A stretch of 64,000 bases of DNA from Pedobacter gandavensis. Its GTDB lineage: Bacteria > Bacteroidota > Bacteroidia > Sphingobacteriales > Sphingobacteriaceae. The stretch lies in assembly GCF_014172405.1 (NCBI RefSeq), contig NZ_WNXC01000001.1:434001-498000 (forward strand), read 5' to 3'. This document shows positions 63,701 through 64,000 of the stretch, in pieces. Below the pieces are notes generated by a model, which did no database searches, had not been told where the DNA came from, and worked only from the letters and a program-made list of their open reading frames with translations. Made by a program: the position numbers and the translations under genes. Positions within the stretch are counted from its first letter, which is position 1; each line of letters begins with the position of its first letter.

Positions 63701-64000
63701 TCTTACTGGTTGATGATTCACGTCGCAATTATTACCTCTAGTTATGGTTTCTTCGGGCTAAGTGCCTTAATGGGAACTGTAGTCTTAATTTTATACATAA
63801 TTGACAATAACAAGATCTCTGCGAAAGTGAAATCTTCCATCACAGAATTGACTATAGTGAACGAGATGTCTTTAACCGTTGGATTGTTCTTACTTACAGT
63901 AGGTACTTTCTTGGGTGGTATCTGGGCTAATGAAAGCTGGGGGCGTTACTGGAGCTGGGATCCTAAAGAAACCTGGGCTTTTATCTCTGTGATCGTTTAT
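60800..64000 (+). CDS. ccsBA: Fused ResB-CcsA cytochrome c biogenesis protein (5' part)
   Basis: The frame is open for 1067 codons to the right edge, so the C terminus is missing. The N-terminal half is ResB-like, with TM helices (TMGAMLLLYAFSMAMATFVEND, VFHLAFVIIFIGGYITRY) and a large periplasmic domain. A TM near residue 440 and a hydrophobic stretch LLLALLFLPLGAAFS follow. A His-rich insert (residues 520-567) precedes a second soluble part and the CcsA half (WYISGHEPWSNGYEAVLFISW, SYWLMIHVAIITSSYG). The CcsA end has the haem-binding WWD motif, GRYWSWDPKETWAF. The protein exports haem and attaches it to apocytochromes c (System II). Fusion is usual in Bacteroidota; the His repeats are not a standard part. 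Confidence 0.93.
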   Translation, partial: MITRLGKILFSTRTMGAMLLLYAFSMAMATFVENDYGTAVAKALIYNCWWFELVMVILVLNFIGNIGRYQLTQRKKWPLLVFHLAFVIIFIGGYITRYVSFEGSMHIREGESSDEIISDATFFKMQIGKDDQALAYDDLPAILISNRIPTYLKPFKKTFKAEYDYQGQRVKVRVIDFYARAQDSLVRSTTGKPTLHLVVLENGKRVNKYVPTGTVQLMQNMLVSYNKETPGAINISDATTGGLQIATPFTGDYMIMATQEKKPVLADSPAQPFNLRSLYTFGNLAFVIPEPSIPGNIIYFEGDKTKHEHDLDLIKVEVTSGNTVDTVSFYGGKGITNFQHQSEIGGLRISMAYGSKIYKTPFSIKLVDFKMEKYPGSNSPASYSSDVLIQDGGQDTPYKIYMNHVLDKAGYRLFQASFDDDEKGTVLSVNHDETGTNVTYIGYTLLFLGMFVTLFWKGTHFSKLNEQLRTISKSAKSKSLLLALLFLPLGAAFSQKIDMHGKNGSTAIPGLVKPQMQMPADDGHNHAPGDGHNHAADDGHNHAPGDGHNHTADDGHNHAPGDGHDHAAEAPGTTAQAHNHEQPSKAEMQMLLSAKSVDPVQFASSIKIDVAHADKFGHLLVQNIDGRVEPINTMALEILRKLHRKDRFHSLNANQFFLSVSTTPFLWVNVPLIKIGAKGGPELLKAVKANEEGYTSMINLLKVGEDGTLQFILKDDYSKAFAKKPAEQNNYDKEIIDLNDKLQAMQSLINGQYLRIFPIQGDANNTWIAMPSAVPGSALVGELNPIDRYAKSIKDGQQTGNWDAANTALDQIKDIQLKFGKEVMPSDSKVFWEVSYNSWNLFLNLMITYAMLGAVILGLAFFKLFKNSKTLDKLVTFVLILISIAAFLQGFGLGIRWYISGHEPWSNGYEAVLFISWIGVLSGLGMYRNSNAFIPAAGCLIAVILMGFAHGGSQMNPQITPLVPVLKSYWLMIHVAIITSSYGFFGLSALMGTVVLILYIIDNNKISAKVKSSITELTIVNEMSLTVGLFLLTVGTFLGGIWANESWGRYWSWDPKETWAFISVIVY
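62357..62500 (+). repeat. Three tandem 48-nt repeats coding His-rich 16-mers in ccsBA
   Basis: Three in-frame copies of a 48-nt unit begin at 62357, 62405 and 62453, each encoding ADDGHNHAPGDGHNH plus A or T (the third has DHA). Each unit has four histidines. Third-position differences between copies show that the protein repeat, not the DNA, is conserved. Another His cluster (AHNHEQ) follows. Confidence 0.9.

Noticed and set aside
1..64000. tRNA, rRNA, CRISPR or prophage genes
   Set aside because: No cloverleaf-like tRNA, rRNA segment, spacer-repeat array, integrase or phage structural gene was recognised on reading either strand; small RNAs cannot be excluded.

Overview
The window looks like chromosome of a free-living, saccharolytic Bacteroidota, most likely a Pedobacter-like member of the Sphingobacteriaceae. 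The signs are a SusC/SusD pair, many secreted glycoside hydrolases, TlpA-type thioredoxins with Bacteroidota N-terminal domains, LytS/LytTR signalling, a 7TM-DISM receptor, a fused ResB-CcsA haem-export protein, few visible Shine-Dalgarno sequences (starts of the type aaATG) and some TAnnTTTG -7 elements. No rRNA or tRNA gene is visible, so the assignment rests on gene content.

Layout. 1-4.2 kb: the 3' end of an EgtD-like histidine methyltransferase, a VOC protein, a small lipoprotein, a DUF4369-like protein without a thioredoxin domain directly followed by a TlpA-like thioredoxin protein, and a cupin. 4.3-18.5 kb: polysaccharide utilisation. A GH2 beta-galactosidase and a small FUSC-like membrane protein precede a 7TM-DISM receptor that carries an IS1595-type transposase zinc ribbon at its C terminus. 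Next come SusC, SusD, a GH2-malectin enzyme and an SMP-30/gluconolactonase-like protein. 18.6-27.7 kb: a TolC-adaptor-RND-RND efflux operon with two adjacent, closely similar pumps. 27.9-36.6 kb: GH35 beta-galactosidase, GH78 alpha-rhamnosidase, a LytS/LytTR two-component pair and a PL7-like lipoprotein.

36.6-41.4 kb: an HxlR regulator with a coupled 82-residue protein, divergent from an MDR oxidoreductase; a thioesterase; a membrane-anchored MutS-like ATPase; and a patatin. 41.6-47.5 kb: GH20 hexosaminidase (with chitobiase C-terminal and PA14 domains), a sulfatase and a tandem double SGNH hydrolase. 47.5-54.2 kb: an MFS carrier behind a 34-bp operator-like palindrome, EF-P, a long inverted repeat, a quinone oxidoreductase/FAD oxidase pair and a metallophosphoesterase. 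54.2-60.5 kb, all on the minus strand: an HNH endonuclease with a putative reader domain, a DUF3472 protein, a degenerate RelA/SpoT-like protein with coiled coil and charged tail, a TFIIB-type zinc-ribbon protein, a small exported protein and GH43. The window ends inside ccsBA, which contains three perfect 16-residue His-rich repeats.

How they may work together: the SusCD block imports oligosaccharides. The scattered GH2, GH35, GH78, GH43, GH20, sulfatase and esterase genes would trim galactose-, rhamnose-, pentose- and hexosamine-containing glycans in the periplasm or at the surface. An identical 10-bp palindrome (CAAACGTTTG, LacI-family style) upstream of both the GH35 and DUF3472 genes, 29 kb apart, suggests a shared regulon. 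The most unusual items are the 7TM receptor-transposase zinc-ribbon fusion beside the SusCD operon, the degenerate RelA/SpoT-like protein, the HNH protein and the His-repeat CcsBA. All functions are read from sequence by eye; no database search was run.
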